Assembly: GCA_900113995.1 (NCBI GenBank)
Contig: FORK01000022.1
Coordinates: forward strand, 1 to 45,464
Source of the DNA: Ruminococcaceae bacterium D5
GTDB taxonomy: Bacteria > Bacillota > Clostridia > Oscillospirales > Ruminococcaceae
Direction of reading: 5' to 3'
DNA: 45,464 bases
Shown: positions 7,860 to 16,563 of the stretch, piece by piece
Layout: each line of letters opens with the position of its first letter
Numbering within the stretch: position 1 is the stretch's first letter
Made by a program: the position numbers and the translations under genes
Notes under the pieces: model-generated
Seen by the model: the letters and a program-made list of their open reading frames with translations, nothing else
Database searches by the model: none
Told to the model about the DNA's origin: nothing

Positions 7860-7871
7860 ATTCTATAGAAT
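7860..7871. promoter_or_regulatory. Palindromic operator ATTCTATAGAAT (copy 2)
   Basis: Exact second copy of the 12-bp palindrome, ending four bases before the -35 box of the pxp promoter. That position suits either activation or repression by the neighbouring FCD regulator. Confidence 0.65.
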
Positions 7872-7875
7872 ATTG

Positions 7876-7904
7876 TTGACTTCATCTTTTGTTTGGACTA
7901 TTAT
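7876..7904 (+). promoter_or_regulatory. Promoter of the pxpCBA operon
   Basis: TTGACT (7876-7881), 17 bases, TATTAT (7899-7904); a start near 7911 gives a leader of about 100 nt before pxpC. Confidence 0.75.
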
Positions 7905-8009
7905 GTGCTTAAAGCAAGCGGGCCATGCTAAAAGCATTCATTCGCCGCAGCTGCCCTATTTCATAACATGTACTTACCCCGCAGCCTTCTTACGGAAAGG
8001 ATAAGAATA

Positions 8010-9065
8010 ATGGATGGTTTTTTGGTAAAGCGTCCCGGATTTTTAACCACAGTTCAGGATAAAGGGCGATTTGGGTACCAATGGAGCGGGCTTTCTCCCG
8101 CCGGTGCAATGGATCTCCATTCCATGAGGCTTGCCAACCTTCTGGTCGGCAACGAAATGGATGAGGCGGCGCTGGAAATCACGATCATTGGTCCGACACT
8201 TGAATTTCACACAGACACTGTGATTGCGATTGCCGGAGCTGATCTCTCGCCCGTTTTGGACGGCGTTCCGCTTCCTACTTATCAGGCTGTGCCGGTGCAC
8301 AGCGGCGCCATCCTTTCCTTTGGCGCTCGCAGGAGCGGCTGCCGCTGCTATTTGGCCGTTGCAGGCGGATTGGATATTCCACTCATTTTAGGCAGCCGTT
8401 CTACTCTGCTCAGAAATGCAGTGGGGGGCGTGAATGCAGAAGGACGGATGTTAAAAGCAGGAGATCAGATTGGATTTCGAAATCCTCCTCATTTTCTAAA
8501 GAATATAGCACTGCGTCAAATTGCCCCCGAACCGATTGACAGTGATACGGCAGTCCTTCGAATCATTCCCGGGCCGCAGGACTATTGTTTTACCGAAAAA
8601 GGGATCGACACATTCTTCAAAAGCAGCTACACAGTGACCGGCCTATGCAACCGTCAGGGATATCGTCTTGAAGGTGCTGCGATTGAACACTTCGGAAACG
8701 GAAATATTGTATCGGACGGCATCGCAATGGGCGCAATACAGGTTCCCCCAAACGGACAGCCGATCATTATGATGTCGGAACGGCAAAGCACCGGAGGATA
8801 TCCTAAAATCGGTACTGTGATCACCCGTGACCTTCCGCGTGTTGCTCAATGTTTTTCGGGATCACATCTTTATTTCACACCGACTTCTATCGAAGAGGCG
8901 CAGTCGCTGCTTCGTGAGGAGATGCTTTTCTTTCTCCGGCTACAGGAAAAATTTTCTCGGCCTTTTGTTCGAATTTTTACTGCAACAATCGAAGGGCATT
9001 CTTACCGCGCAGTAGTAACCCCTATCACCCATGAAGGGAGTTCTGAATATGTCGGAAGAAGCTAA
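8010..9065 (+). CDS. pxpC: 5-oxoprolinase subunit C (biotin-dependent carboxyltransferase family)
   Basis: A 351-residue PxpC/KipA-type subunit. With PxpA and PxpB it forms the bacterial ATP-dependent 5-oxoprolinase that opens pyroglutamate to glutamate. Family marks are the start FLVKRPGFLTTVQDKGRFG, the motif SPAGAMDLHSMRLANLLVGN, GGLDIPLILGSRST and the late block PIIMMSERQSTGGYPKIGTV. The chosen start (8010) follows GGAAAGG; an in-frame ATG 14 codons upstream lacks a ribosome site. pxpC is first in this operon, before pxpB and pxpA, and overlaps pxpB by 17 bases, so the three subunits are translationally linked. Confidence 0.93.
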   Translation: MDGFLVKRPGFLTTVQDKGRFGYQWSGLSPAGAMDLHSMRLANLLVGNEMDEAALEITIIGPTLEFHTDTVIAIAGADLSPVLDGVPLPTYQAVPVHSGAILSFGARRSGCRCYLAVAGGLDIPLILGSRSTLLRNAVGGVNAEGRMLKAGDQIGFRNPPHFLKNIALRQIAPEPIDSDTAVLRIIPGPQDYCFTEKGIDTFFKSSYTVTGLCNRQGYRLEGAAIEHFGNGNIVSDGIAMGAIQVPPNGQPIIMMSERQSTGGYPKIGTVITRDLPRVAQCFSGSHLYFTPTSIEEAQSLLREEMLFFLRLQEKFSRPFVRIFTATIEGHSYRAVVTPITHEGSSEYVGRS

Positions 9066-9780
9066 GGTCCTCCTCTGCGGCGACAGCGCTGTCACAGTTC
9101 AGTTTGGAGAGACTGCCAAGATCAGCATCAATCAAAAAGTTCGCGCTTTCGAGCAGCTCCTCTTGAAGAATAAGCCCCGCGGTATTCTCGAAACAATTCC
9201 GACCTATCGCTCACTGATGATATATTATGATCCGCTCACCCTTCAGATCGCGGATCTTCGGCAATATCTCCTGGAGTTGGCGGGATTTCTTTCTGACGAA
9301 GAGGTGCAGGCGGAAAATGAGGGCATTCGTGTTCCGGTGTGGTATCAGCCTCCGGGAAGCGAGATTGAAATGGTGGCAGAGTACGAAAATAAAAGTGTAG
9401 AGGAAATTGTCCGCATTCATACACAGCATGAGCACTACGTCTTTATGCTCGGCTTCACTCCAGGAAACGCTTACATCGGCTGTCCCCAAAAGACCTTTTC
9501 CATTCCTCGAAAATCCACCCCCACCGCAAGACCCTATGCCGGTTCAGTGGCTGTCTGGTCCAATCAAACTGGCATCGGCGGCGCGCTTACCTCACCAACT
9601 GGATGGTACAGTCTTGGGCGTAGCCCGCTGCTTCCCTATGATCCCCGCCGCAGTGAGCCTATTCTTTTCAAATCCGGTCAGTGGATCCAGTTCTATGCCA
9701 TTGACGCAGACCAGTACACGCAAATTGAACACGAAGTACGGGAGATGCGCTATGTGCCAGAGCTGTATCAACATAAATAA
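9049..9780 (+). CDS. pxpB: 5-oxoprolinase subunit B
   Basis: A 243-residue PxpB/KipI-type subunit (carboxyltransferase domain 1 family). Visible blocks are the N-terminal GDSAVTVQFGE, HEHYVFMLGFTPGNAYIG and PRKSTPTARPYAGSVAVW, then TGWYSLGRSPL near the end. It pairs with PxpC to form the catalytic body of the 5-oxoprolinase. The start at 9049 is preceded by AAGGGAG inside the end of pxpC; an ATG six codons earlier has no ribosome site. Confidence 0.93.
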   Translation: MSEEAKVLLCGDSAVTVQFGETAKISINQKVRAFEQLLLKNKPRGILETIPTYRSLMIYYDPLTLQIADLRQYLLELAGFLSDEEVQAENEGIRVPVWYQPPGSEIEMVAEYENKSVEEIVRIHTQHEHYVFMLGFTPGNAYIGCPQKTFSIPRKSTPTARPYAGSVAVWSNQTGIGGALTSPTGWYSLGRSPLLPYDPRRSEPILFKSGQWIQFYAIDADQYTQIEHEVREMRYVPELYQHK

Positions 9781-9806
9781 AAAATCTATCAGAGGAGGAA
9801 GCTACC

Positions 9807-10583
9807 ATGTTAACAGTGGACCTGAATTCCGATATCGGAGAGAGTTTTGGCAATTACCGCATCGATCAGAACGAAAAGCTGCTGGATATTATTTCTTCAG
9901 CCAATCTCGCCTGCGGTATGCATGCGGGGGACCCCATGATTATGAACGAAACAGTAAAAAAGGCGGCTGAAAGAGGCATTGGAATCGGAGCTCATCCGGG
10001 TTATCCGGATTTGCAGGGCTTCGGGCGCCGCTACATGGCAATGAGCTATCAGGAACTTTACAACTTTGTCCTGTATCAGCTTGGTGCACTCAGCGCTTTC
10101 ACGAAAGTATATGGCGTAAAGATTCAGCATCTCAACCCTCATGGCGCGCTCGGAACTTTTGCCCAAAAAGATGAGGAAGCCGCGCGTGCTGTTGTCAAGG
10201 CCGCCTATGATTTTGACCCATCACTGATTCTTCCGGTGCATAATGAAAAGTCCTGGCTAAATCGGGTTGCCAAGGAATATGGGATGCGTACCGTAACCCG
10301 CAAATTTTTTACCGATCGCGCCTACACTGATGATGGTTTTCTTGTGCCTCGCGGAACGCCGGGCGCCATGATCGAGGATGAGGATTACGCGATCGAGAGG
10401 GTGATACACCTTATAAAAGAAAACAAATTGATTACGATCACGGGAAAAGAAATTCATATGGAAAGCCCGCAGATGATCATGATGCACGGCGATCAGCCTA
10501 AAGCCGTTTTGTTCGCGAGTCGTATGAAAGACGCTCTGACGCGCGAAGGAATCGCTATTCGAAATTTTGCGGACAGCTTGTAA
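9807..10583 (+). CDS. pxpA: 5-oxoprolinase subunit A (LamB/YcsF family)
   Basis: A 258-residue LamB/YcsF family protein with the family start VDLNSDIGESFGNY, then SANLACGMHAGDP, GIGAHPGYPDLQGFGRR and HLNPHGAL, and the C-terminal MIMMHGDQPKAV. PxpA completes the 5-oxoprolinase; pyroglutamate arises from peptide breakdown and from spontaneous cyclisation of glutamine and glutamate. The start follows GAGGAGGAAG. It is 26 bases after pxpB. Together with the peptidase operon opposite it suggests that the locus salvages glutamate from N-terminally blocked or pyroglutamyl compounds. Confidence 0.95.
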   Translation: MLTVDLNSDIGESFGNYRIDQNEKLLDIISSANLACGMHAGDPMIMNETVKKAAERGIGIGAHPGYPDLQGFGRRYMAMSYQELYNFVLYQLGALSAFTKVYGVKIQHLNPHGALGTFAQKDEEAARAVVKAAYDFDPSLILPVHNEKSWLNRVAKEYGMRTVTRKFFTDRAYTDDGFLVPRGTPGAMIEDEDYAIERVIHLIKENKLITITGKEIHMESPQMIMMHGDQPKAVLFASRMKDALTREGIAIRNFADSL

Positions 10584-11342
10584 TCGCCGATAATAGGGCT
10601 TTGGTGACAGCTGTTCTGGTCATTTCAATCAGCAAAAAGCTGCACTGGCATCCCGTTTTTAACTTTCCTTTTTTGTTTCAATGCCTGCCTATTTGCTCGG
10701 CTGCTGTCACAAGTTATCTGTAAATTAGGCTTGCAGATTTCATGGGCGAATAAAATAGCTGCCGATAGAGACACGTTCCATGGCAGTCTCTGGACACTCT
10801 GCATTCCTGCTCTGCTATGATGCGCCCATACATGTGAGGCGGCAAAAACCGATTGAGGACGCTTTTGCCGGCCTGCAATAAGGAGATTACTTACAGCACA
10901 GAGAACCCCTTACTGCTCTATTGTAATGCTTCTTCATCGTCCAGGAAGATCAGATCAGGTGCATGCCGATAAACGCACCCCTGCTACGCTGCTCTCCCGT
11001 CGGCAATAGCGTTCAATTATAGCTGTTTCAAATGAGATGGCCTTGAATCCGGCGCCTTGCAGGTGATAAGACCTTGATTCATACGGAGCCGCCTGATCTC
11101 ATCGACCTGTCTGATTCGCCGGAGGTCTGGCGAGCGTTTCTTCTATGCTGCTTTGGGACAATTATTTGATCCGTCTCGCTGTTATTCCTCGTTTCATACG
11201 GTTATCTTCGCAGACATGGCTTGCTTTCTCCTTTGGGAATGGTGTGTCTCACTTCGTTCAAACGGAGATCTGCAAACCATGTCTCATTTTGTCATTTTTA
11301 TTTTGTGCAATTCATTCCGGCGTCAATACAAATACTTACAGC
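10584..11342. other. Long intergenic region, no gene seen
   Basis: About 760 bases without a reading frame that has both a ribosome site and a recognisable product. A weak stem GGCAAAA/TTTTGCC (near 10842-10871) is the only structure noticed. I cannot say whether this is decayed sequence or holds an unrecognised RNA. Confidence 0.5.
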
Positions 11343-11371
11343 TTGTGTGAAGAAAAAAAACGTAGTATAAT
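11343..11371 (+). promoter_or_regulatory. Promoter of the SGNH hydrolase operon, with leader hairpin
   Basis: TTGTGT (11343-11348), 17 bases, TATAAT (11366-11371). The leader carries a perfect 8-bp hairpin, TTCCCTTG (11381-11388) with CAAGGGAA (11394-11401), starting close to the expected transcription start. Confidence 0.75.
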
Positions 11372-11444
11372 GGCATGAGATTCCCTTGCCCTCCAAGGGA
11401 ACGTATGAGTTTTGTAAAATTTTACATAATAAGGAGAATCCCTC

Positions 11445-12374
11445 GTGCCCAATCTCAAATTTCGCCCCAAACACCGCCGCAAGCGCCGCGGCGCTCCTAT
11501 TTTGGTCGGCGTCCTCTGCGCCGCCGTCTTTTCCGCTGCCGCTGCCGGAATCTGGCAGCTGAACAGCACCCCCGTCCAGGCCCTCAAGCCGCTGGAGCTG
11601 GATCCTTCGGTTGTCGCCGCATTCTCTTCGAGTCCGCAGGCCGTTGCGATTCAGGCGATCCCCTCATCTGAGCCGGAGCCGTCTTCGCAGGAACCTCTCC
11701 CGGAAGAAGCCTCCTCTGAGCCGGCGCAAAGCGCTTCCGGACAGAGTGAATCCGCACAGACGCCCGGCGCGCTCGAAGAACAGCCCCGGGTAACCAGTGC
11801 GTACTTCGACGATGCGGTTTTTATCGGCGACTCCATTACCACAGGCATCAAGCTCTATGATGTAATGTCCAACACTACCGTCCTTGCCTCCACTGGAATC
11901 GGCTTGGAGAACATTCTTTCAAAACCGGCCATCAAGTACGGAGAGGAAACCCTTACGGCGATGCAGGCACTCGCAAAAACCGGAGCCAGAAAGGTCTACA
12001 TCATGCTTGGAGCCAACAGCATCCTCGGTGATCACGACACCATGGTCGGCCTTTACGGGAATCTGATCGACGAAGTGCGCAGAAACGCACCGGACAGCAT
12101 CATCTATGTCCAGTCTGTCCTGCCGATCAACGAAGAAATTTTTCATGTCAAATACAACCCCAATACCGACAACAGCGATATTATGGACTTTAATACAAAG
12201 CTGGCCGCCCTCGCCGCCGAAAAGCAGGTATATTACCTCGATGTCGGTTCGGTCTTCCGGGATGAAACGGGAGGGATGCCCGCCGACTACACCCCGGACG
12301 GAATGCACATCAACTCGGCGCAGTACATCATGTGGTTTGATTACCTCAAAACCCACGCGATTGCCGCAGAATAA
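11445..12374 (+). CDS. Membrane-anchored SGNH/GDSL-type hydrolase
   Basis: A 309-residue protein with a basic N-terminus, one membrane helix at about 18-36, a Pro/Ser/Glu-rich linker (about 72-112) and an extracytoplasmic SGNH hydrolase domain. Block I is FIGDSIT with Ser130; block III is GANS (189-192), where the usual Asn is shifted; block V is DGMH (285-288), giving the Asp-His pair. Such enzymes usually remove or add acyl groups on cell-wall polymers or polysaccharides. Start GTG 11445 follows AAGGAG. It is followed by a DUF4358 lipoprotein, a pairing often seen in clostridia near wall-modifying genes. The substrate is not known. Confidence 0.85.
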   Translation: MPNLKFRPKHRRKRRGAPILVGVLCAAVFSAAAAGIWQLNSTPVQALKPLELDPSVVAAFSSSPQAVAIQAIPSSEPEPSSQEPLPEEASSEPAQSASGQSESAQTPGALEEQPRVTSAYFDDAVFIGDSITTGIKLYDVMSNTTVLASTGIGLENILSKPAIKYGEETLTAMQALAKTGARKVYIMLGANSILGDHDTMVGLYGNLIDEVRRNAPDSIIYVQSVLPINEEIFHVKYNPNTDNSDIMDFNTKLAALAAEKQVYYLDVGSVFRDETGGMPADYTPDGMHINSAQYIMWFDYLKTHAIAAE

Positions 12375-12417
12375 ACGGATAAAAATGCCATCATACTGAA
12401 AAGGAGAAAGTTTTCCC

Positions 12418-12888
12418 ATGAAGAAGCTCGCTGTTTTTGCGCTTTGCACGCTGATGATTCTCTCCCTGACTGCCTGCGGCTCCAAATCCGAGGCAAAAGA
12501 GCTGGACCTCGACGCCTTCGCCAAGCAGGTGATCGACTCCGTTGAATATGACGATGATATGGTCCAGCTCAGCGAGCAGATCGCCTCGGAATATTACGGT
12601 CTTTCCTTCGACGGACTGGAACAATGGGTCGCTTACGGGTCGGGCACGGCGGCTACCACCAATGAGCTGATGCTGATGCGGCTCAAGGATGATGCGGCGG
12701 TTTCCGCCGCCAAGGAAGCGGTTCAAAAGCGGATTGAGGATCAGACCTCCAATTATGAGGGGTATCGCCCGGACGAATTGTTCCGGCTGGAAAATGCAGT
12801 GGTCGAGGTACGGGGAAGCTATCTGCTTTTCTCGATCTCCCCGGATAACGACACTGTGACGAAGCTCTTTGAAGATGCCCTCAAATAA
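12418..12888 (+). CDS. DUF4358 lipoprotein
   Basis: A 156-residue secreted lipoprotein: signal peptide with lipobox LTAC (Cys20), then a domain that matches DUF4358 in style (LDLDAFAKQVIDSVEYDDDM at the start, ELMLMRLKD in the middle, paired aromatic and charged residues later). No catalytic motif is visible. ATG 12418 follows AAAGGAG. It sits 43 bases after the SGNH hydrolase and probably works with it at the cell surface. Function of the domain is unknown. Confidence 0.85.
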   Translation: MKKLAVFALCTLMILSLTACGSKSEAKELDLDAFAKQVIDSVEYDDDMVQLSEQIASEYYGLSFDGLEQWVAYGSGTAATTNELMLMRLKDDAAVSAAKEAVQKRIEDQTSNYEGYRPDELFRLENAVVEVRGSYLLFSISPDNDTVTKLFEDALK

Positions 12889-12996
12889 GCAGGAGGCAGC
12901 AGCCGGTCGTATTGGGTCCGGCCGCCGCGTTTTCCCCGCATGGTGCCGCTCGCTCTGCTTGCAGAGCGACACTGCAAACTGAAAAGGAGCTGCGGT

Positions 12997-13347
12997 ATGG
13001 TTTTTGAATGTAGCGCCATTATCCTGATTATTTTGATTCTTTCGGTTCTGATTCTGCGTTCCGGCAGCCGAAGCGGCTGGGGCGTTGCAGTACTGCCGTT
13101 GCTTCTTGTGCCTGCCGGCCATATCGCCGGGAACTGGCTGGTTCCGCCATTTTCCCGCCTGATCCCCGCTGACACGCCCGCCACTTGGATCGGATTTGAG
13201 CTGATCACTCTGGCAATTACCTGCCTTTTGCTCGGACTGATCTCCTATAAGATCAAACGGCGCAGCGCCAAGCTTGCCTATCTGGTGGTCTGCGGTGGAT
13301 TCTCGGCTATCCTGACCTGTGTGCTGATTGTACGGACAGTTCTGTAG
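12997..13347 (+). CDS. Small integral membrane protein, unknown function
   Basis: A 116-residue protein with about four hydrophobic segments (near residues 4-20, 29-44, 65-85 and 93-112) and the basic loop KIKRRSAK before the last. The start at 12997 has AAAAGGAGC upstream; the longer frame from 12940 has no ribosome site. I do not recognise the family. It is the last gene of the operon and is followed by a terminator. Confidence 0.65.
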   Translation: MVFECSAIILIILILSVLILRSGSRSGWGVAVLPLLLVPAGHIAGNWLVPPFSRLIPADTPATWIGFELITLAITCLLLGLISYKIKRRSAKLAYLVVCGGFSAILTCVLIVRTVL

Positions 13348-13495
13348 CCCGCCCGCGGAAAGGGAAGGAACGCGAAGCCGGAACGTGATTCGAAACCACG
13401 CCAGATGATGCGGTTCTTTCCCCTGCGGGGAGGGAAGGCATACATGATGGAACAACGCCGCGCATCTTCGGAAAGTACAGTTTTGCATCTCCTCG

Positions 13496-13535
13496 GGAAG
13501 GGAGGACGCTTTAAGGCGCCCTCCCTTCCTCTTTT
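13496..13535 (+). terminator. Terminator between convergent genes
   Basis: GGAAGGGAGGACGC (13496-13509) pairs, with a small bulge, with GGCGCCCTCCCTTCC (13515-13529), followed by TCTTTT. It serves the plus-strand operon and overlaps the end of the convergent minus-strand gene. Confidence 0.75.
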
Positions 13536-13924
13536 CTGAAGAGGGAGCAACGCAGCATCCCGGTGACGCCCAGCACCGGGATGCAGAGCAGAAACCACAG
13601 CAGAAAGAACGGCAGGCAGATCTGCCCCCAAAGCTGCATAGGCATCCGGGAGTAGTCCCAAACACCCCATCCAAGCGCGAGGTTTACCACGCATCCCACC
13701 GCAAACTCGACCGCGGTTACCGCAAGCGCCCCTGCAAAGCAGCGCCAAAAAAGCGTGCGGCGGGAAAAACGGGCGTCAATCTGGTAGAGCAGAAAAAAGC
13801 AGATTCCGCCGGTCACCGCCATGCTCCAGTGGGTGTATCCCCGCCAGGAAAGCTCCAGCAGGCAATAGCCGAGCGATCCAATGGTATAGAGGATCGCCGC
13901 TTCTGCAATTCTGCGTCTGGCCAT
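13511..13924 (-). CDS. Putative membrane protein of the ABC-transporter type IV family
   Basis: A 137-residue membrane protein with four to five hydrophobic segments and the motif WGVWDYSRMPMQLWGQIC, typical of the small proteins classed as putative ABC-transporter type IV (PF06541-like). Despite that name no transport role is established. The start at 13924 (MARRRIAEAA) follows GGGGAGG; a longer frame upstream has no ribosome site. It is monocistronic and convergent with the SGNH operon. Confidence 0.7.
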   Translation of the reverse strand: MARRRIAEAAILYTIGSLGYCLLELSWRGYTHWSMAVTGGICFFLLYQIDARFSRRTLFWRCFAGALAVTAVEFAVGCVVNLALGWGVWDYSRMPMQLWGQICLPFFLLWFLLCIPVLGVTGMLRCSLFRKEEGRAP

Positions 13925-14491
13925 CCGTATTCCTCCCCTGCAAGACAATCCGCTCAAGAGTCTTCCCCGCTTCACAAAAAACATGAGCGGAAAGATCAGG
14001 AACAGCCAGATACAATTTGTCAAAATGTTTCAATCCGCATCCTTCAGGCGGGCCGCCAGTTTGGCCAGCACGATCAGGGCTTTTTACGGGCGGCATCTCA
14101 AGGCACATTGAAAAATTTTTCTCCCGCACTGCTTCCCTACCGCCCATAAGCGGACCGTATTCTTGTTCCGCAAAGCTTCTGCTGAATGTCGGCTCGGTTT
14201 TATGTCCTTTTGATTGGCGCGGCGTTTGTCATTTGTCAGCTCAATTTTGTATTTCACCTTACGGGATGTTTATCATTTACCGACTCAAATTTTATCCCCT
14301 TTTGCCCCGGGTTTGGAATTGATCTGCTTGCTTCCATATCCCTCTTTGCCCGGCACTTGGATCGAACCCCCTTGATGCGGCGCTGTCTTCAGTGAAACCG
14401 GAGGTTTCCGAGGCTGCCTCTCAGTTCCATTGAAGGTTCATGGAGGTTGAACAACTCGAACCATGCGTCAAACGCATAGTTCGCACCGGCC

Positions 14492-14523
14492 TTAAAAGGG
14501 CGGATTACCGGCCGCCCTTTTAA
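14492..14523. terminator. Bidirectional hairpin terminator
   Basis: TTAAAAGGGCGG (14492-14503) pairs perfectly with CCGCCCTTTTAA (14512-14523). The T run lies within the stem on both strands. Confidence 0.55.
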
Positions 14524-14700
14524 AAGGCTCTGAATATCTTTACACCCATCACATGCACAGCAGCTGCGAAAGCAGAAATTCTCTCTGATTGGTCCTTCTA
14601 TTTCTTAACAATTTATCCTTTCGCTGCGCTCATTGCTTGAAGCGAAAGCTTTCTCATTGCCGCCGGCTCTGCTGGTGGCCGTCTCGGCACAACGCAAAAA

Positions 14701-14735
14701 AGCGTCCGGCTCTTTTCGAGCCGGACGCTTTTTCA
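14701..14735 (-). terminator. Strong terminator after the LarA-family gene
   Basis: AGCGTCCGGCTC (14701-14712) pairs perfectly with GAGCCGGACGCT (14718-14729). It is flanked by an A run before and a T run after, so it can end transcription from either side; the gene it serves is the minus-strand LarA-family gene ending at 14827. Confidence 0.85.
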
Positions 14736-14826
14736 GCAAAGGATGACAATATATTTTGGAAACTCCGCGACGGAATTCATCCGCCCCGTTCGCTTTTCTG
14801 CAACGAAAAAAACCGGGGAATCAATC

Positions 14827-16320
14827 TTAGCCGCAGCAGGGATGACTGCCCAGATCGACATGGGTGCTGTTCTGGGAAGGGTCCTTCATGCAGAGGTGAA
14901 CCGCCGTCGTCTTAAAGGCACGCGGCAGCGCAAGGATATTGGGGTTGGGACCGACAAACTTCCTCTTTGCGTCCTCGAGTGCCTCTTCAAAGGTTGCGCG
15001 GGTCTTCAGGCCCATTCCACGGGCGATGCCGGGTTCACGGGCGCCGACGATATAGATGGCGCTGGTATTCATTTCCGCAATGTGGCCGCAGCTCATCATC
15101 GAGAAGCCATGGAAGGGGTGAAATGCGTTGGCAAAGCGATACTTGCGGATGTACTCTTCCTTGGTGGCAAAATATTCACCGTAACGGTTCATATCGGGCA
15201 GTGTCTGCATATAGTCATGCTGGAACATCTCATAAAGCTCCCGCAGATAGGGCCAGCGCTCGTCATGGAAGTAGCCGTCGCAGATCGATGAAACGATGAA
15301 GACACAGTGCTCCGACATGATCCGCTTATGGCGGATCACCTGAGCCGAAAGAGCCTGCATCATCTGAATCGGGTTGGTGCCCATACCGTTGCCATAATGG
15401 AAATTAGTGGGCATTCCAAAGACGATCACATCGTATTTTTTCTCCGCCCAGTGGACATAGGTGCGCTTGTCGGCGACCGCCCAGGAGGCAGGCTGCATTT
15501 CCTTCGCATAGCCTGAGAAAATCTGAATCTGGCGGGACAGGCTGTCGAGCACCGCGTCACAGCAGAAGAACTTCTTGCCCATCTTCTCTTCCATGAACAT
15601 GCCCTGCTGATCAAACTTACGGCGCATTTCGCTCGTATTGGAAACAGGGGTAAAATCAGGGCGGTGCATTACTTCCGGCACGTGGTGCGCGCCGATGCTG
15701 CGCCAGTGGGAGATTCCGGTGGCGCAATGCTTGTAGCCGCCCGAATAAGCGCCATAAGGATTTCCCTGCGTATGCCCGATCAGGATTGCCACATCGGCGT
15801 CATAGACATACTTATTTATAATAACATGGTCGCCATGGTCGGTATAGCCGAGATCTACCAGATGCTCATAGTCCTCGCTGTCGTGGCTGGTAATCTGCCG
15901 GGAAGGATAGAACTCATTAAAAAGCTCATCGCCCAGAATCGTTTTCATCTCCGGCACAGTGGCGCGGGGATGCAGGCCGTTCGAAATCAGCAGCAGGATA
16001 TTCTTTTTTTCGACGCCCGCGCGATAAAGCTCATCAATGCAGGCCCGAATCGCGACCTTGCGATGGCTTGTGGGCTGGTTGCCGCCCTTGACAATATCAG
16101 GAATCACGATGACCACGGTGCTCCCCTTGTGGGCCAAATCAAACAGAGCCGGCATCCCAATCGGATTGCGGATGCTTTCCAGAGTCGCATGGTAAAGGGT
16201 GTCCCAGTCCTGCGGCAGGCATGGGGGATCCGGCACCGTCTCGCCCGGCACAAAGATGTCGGTGCTGTCCGGAAGCAGCGCATCCATCGTTCCATTTCCG
16301 TATTCGAATGACAATTTCAT
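14827..16320 (-). CDS. LarA-family nickel-pincer racemase/epimerase
   Basis: A 497-residue protein of the LarA family, whose founder is lactate racemase carrying a nickel-pincer nucleotide cofactor. Other members epimerise other 2-hydroxy acids, including sugar acids. The lysine that holds the cofactor is kept (GAYSGGYKH, K197), as is a metal-binding His (H212 or H213) and the first acid-base His (NGLHPRAT, H117). The position I align with the second catalytic His (H174 of Lactobacillus LarA) is Asn187, and the DHTRP-like segment is replaced by PDIVKGG. The substrate therefore probably differs from lactate. The protein is longer than LarA (about 425). No larB, larC or larE is in the window. 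The gene is divergent from the ABC-transketolase operon, and a large LacI-type operator covers its -35. Confidence 0.85.
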   Translation of the reverse strand: MKLSFEYGNGTMDALLPDSTDIFVPGETVPDPPCLPQDWDTLYHATLESIRNPIGMPALFDLAHKGSTVVIVIPDIVKGGNQPTSHRKVAIRACIDELYRAGVEKKNILLLISNGLHPRATVPEMKTILGDELFNEFYPSRQITSHDSEDYEHLVDLGYTDHGDHVIINKYVYDADVAILIGHTQGNPYGAYSGGYKHCATGISHWRSIGAHHVPEVMHRPDFTPVSNTSEMRRKFDQQGMFMEEKMGKKFFCCDAVLDSLSRQIQIFSGYAKEMQPASWAVADKRTYVHWAEKKYDVIVFGMPTNFHYGNGMGTNPIQMMQALSAQVIRHKRIMSEHCVFIVSSICDGYFHDERWPYLRELYEMFQHDYMQTLPDMNRYGEYFATKEEYIRKYRFANAFHPFHGFSMMSCGHIAEMNTSAIYIVGAREPGIARGMGLKTRATFEEALEDAKRKFVGPNPNILALPRAFKTTAVHLCMKDPSQNSTHVDLGSHPCCG

Positions 16321-16376
16321 CTTTTTTGCTCCTTTATCTCTCTTGGCTGCAAATCACTGGCTTTCGAAATTATTCT

Positions 16377-16405
16377 AGCATACTAAGCGCAATCGATGTA
16401 TGCAA
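16377..16405 (-). promoter_or_regulatory. Promoter of the LarA-family gene
   Basis: On the minus strand TTGCAT (16405-16400), 17 bases, TATGCT (16382-16377). The -35 box is the end of the 36-bp palindromic operator, so repressor binding would block it. Confidence 0.6.
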
Positions 16406-16435
16406 ATTTAGGCAAACGTTTGCCTAAATTTGCAT
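16400..16435. promoter_or_regulatory. 36-bp perfect palindrome, LacI-family operator
   Basis: Bases 16400-16435 are a perfect palindrome centred on the LacI-family core GGCAAACGTTTGCC; the arms continue outward as AAATTTAG/CTAAATTT to ATGC/GCAT. It overlaps the -35 of the LarA-family gene and lies about 70 bases before the -35 of the ABC-transketolase operon. The LacI regulator at 27014-28057 is the likely binder. Confidence 0.85.
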
Positions 16436-16507
16436 CAGTATTCGGACGTCGCGTTTGGACATTTTACATGATAATTGCTTTTTAATATTAAAATCGATTG
16501 AATTTCC

Positions 16508-16536
16508 TTGACTTTTGTTGTCTTTTTCCATAAAAT
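16508..16536 (+). promoter_or_regulatory. Promoter of the ABC-transketolase operon
   Basis: TTGACT (16508-16513), 17 bases, TAAAAT (16531-16536). A start near 16543 leaves a leader of about 175 nt that contains the second LacI-type site. Confidence 0.75.
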
Positions 16537-16563
16537 ATTATTAATATAATTGTTATATTTTAA

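Larger units (their letters stand above)
13925..14826. other. Long intergenic region with several hairpins
   Basis: About 900 bases without a supported gene. It holds a hairpin CGAAC/ATGCGT with ACGCAT/GTTCG (14457-14483, one mismatch), and two terminator-like stems listed separately. A run resembling a tRNA T-loop near 14358-14370 (GTTCGATCC on the minus strand) has no matching arms. Confidence 0.5.

Noticed and set aside
12391-13674. Long minus-strand frames opposite the DUF4358 and membrane protein genes, and many similar frames across 16-28 kb
   Set aside because: They mirror GC-rich genes with better ribosome sites, recognisable families and operon spacing, so they are shadows.
14340-14410. 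Possible tRNA gene (GTTCGATCC-like T loop on the minus strand)
   Set aside because: No matching acceptor, D or anticodon arms could be built around it.
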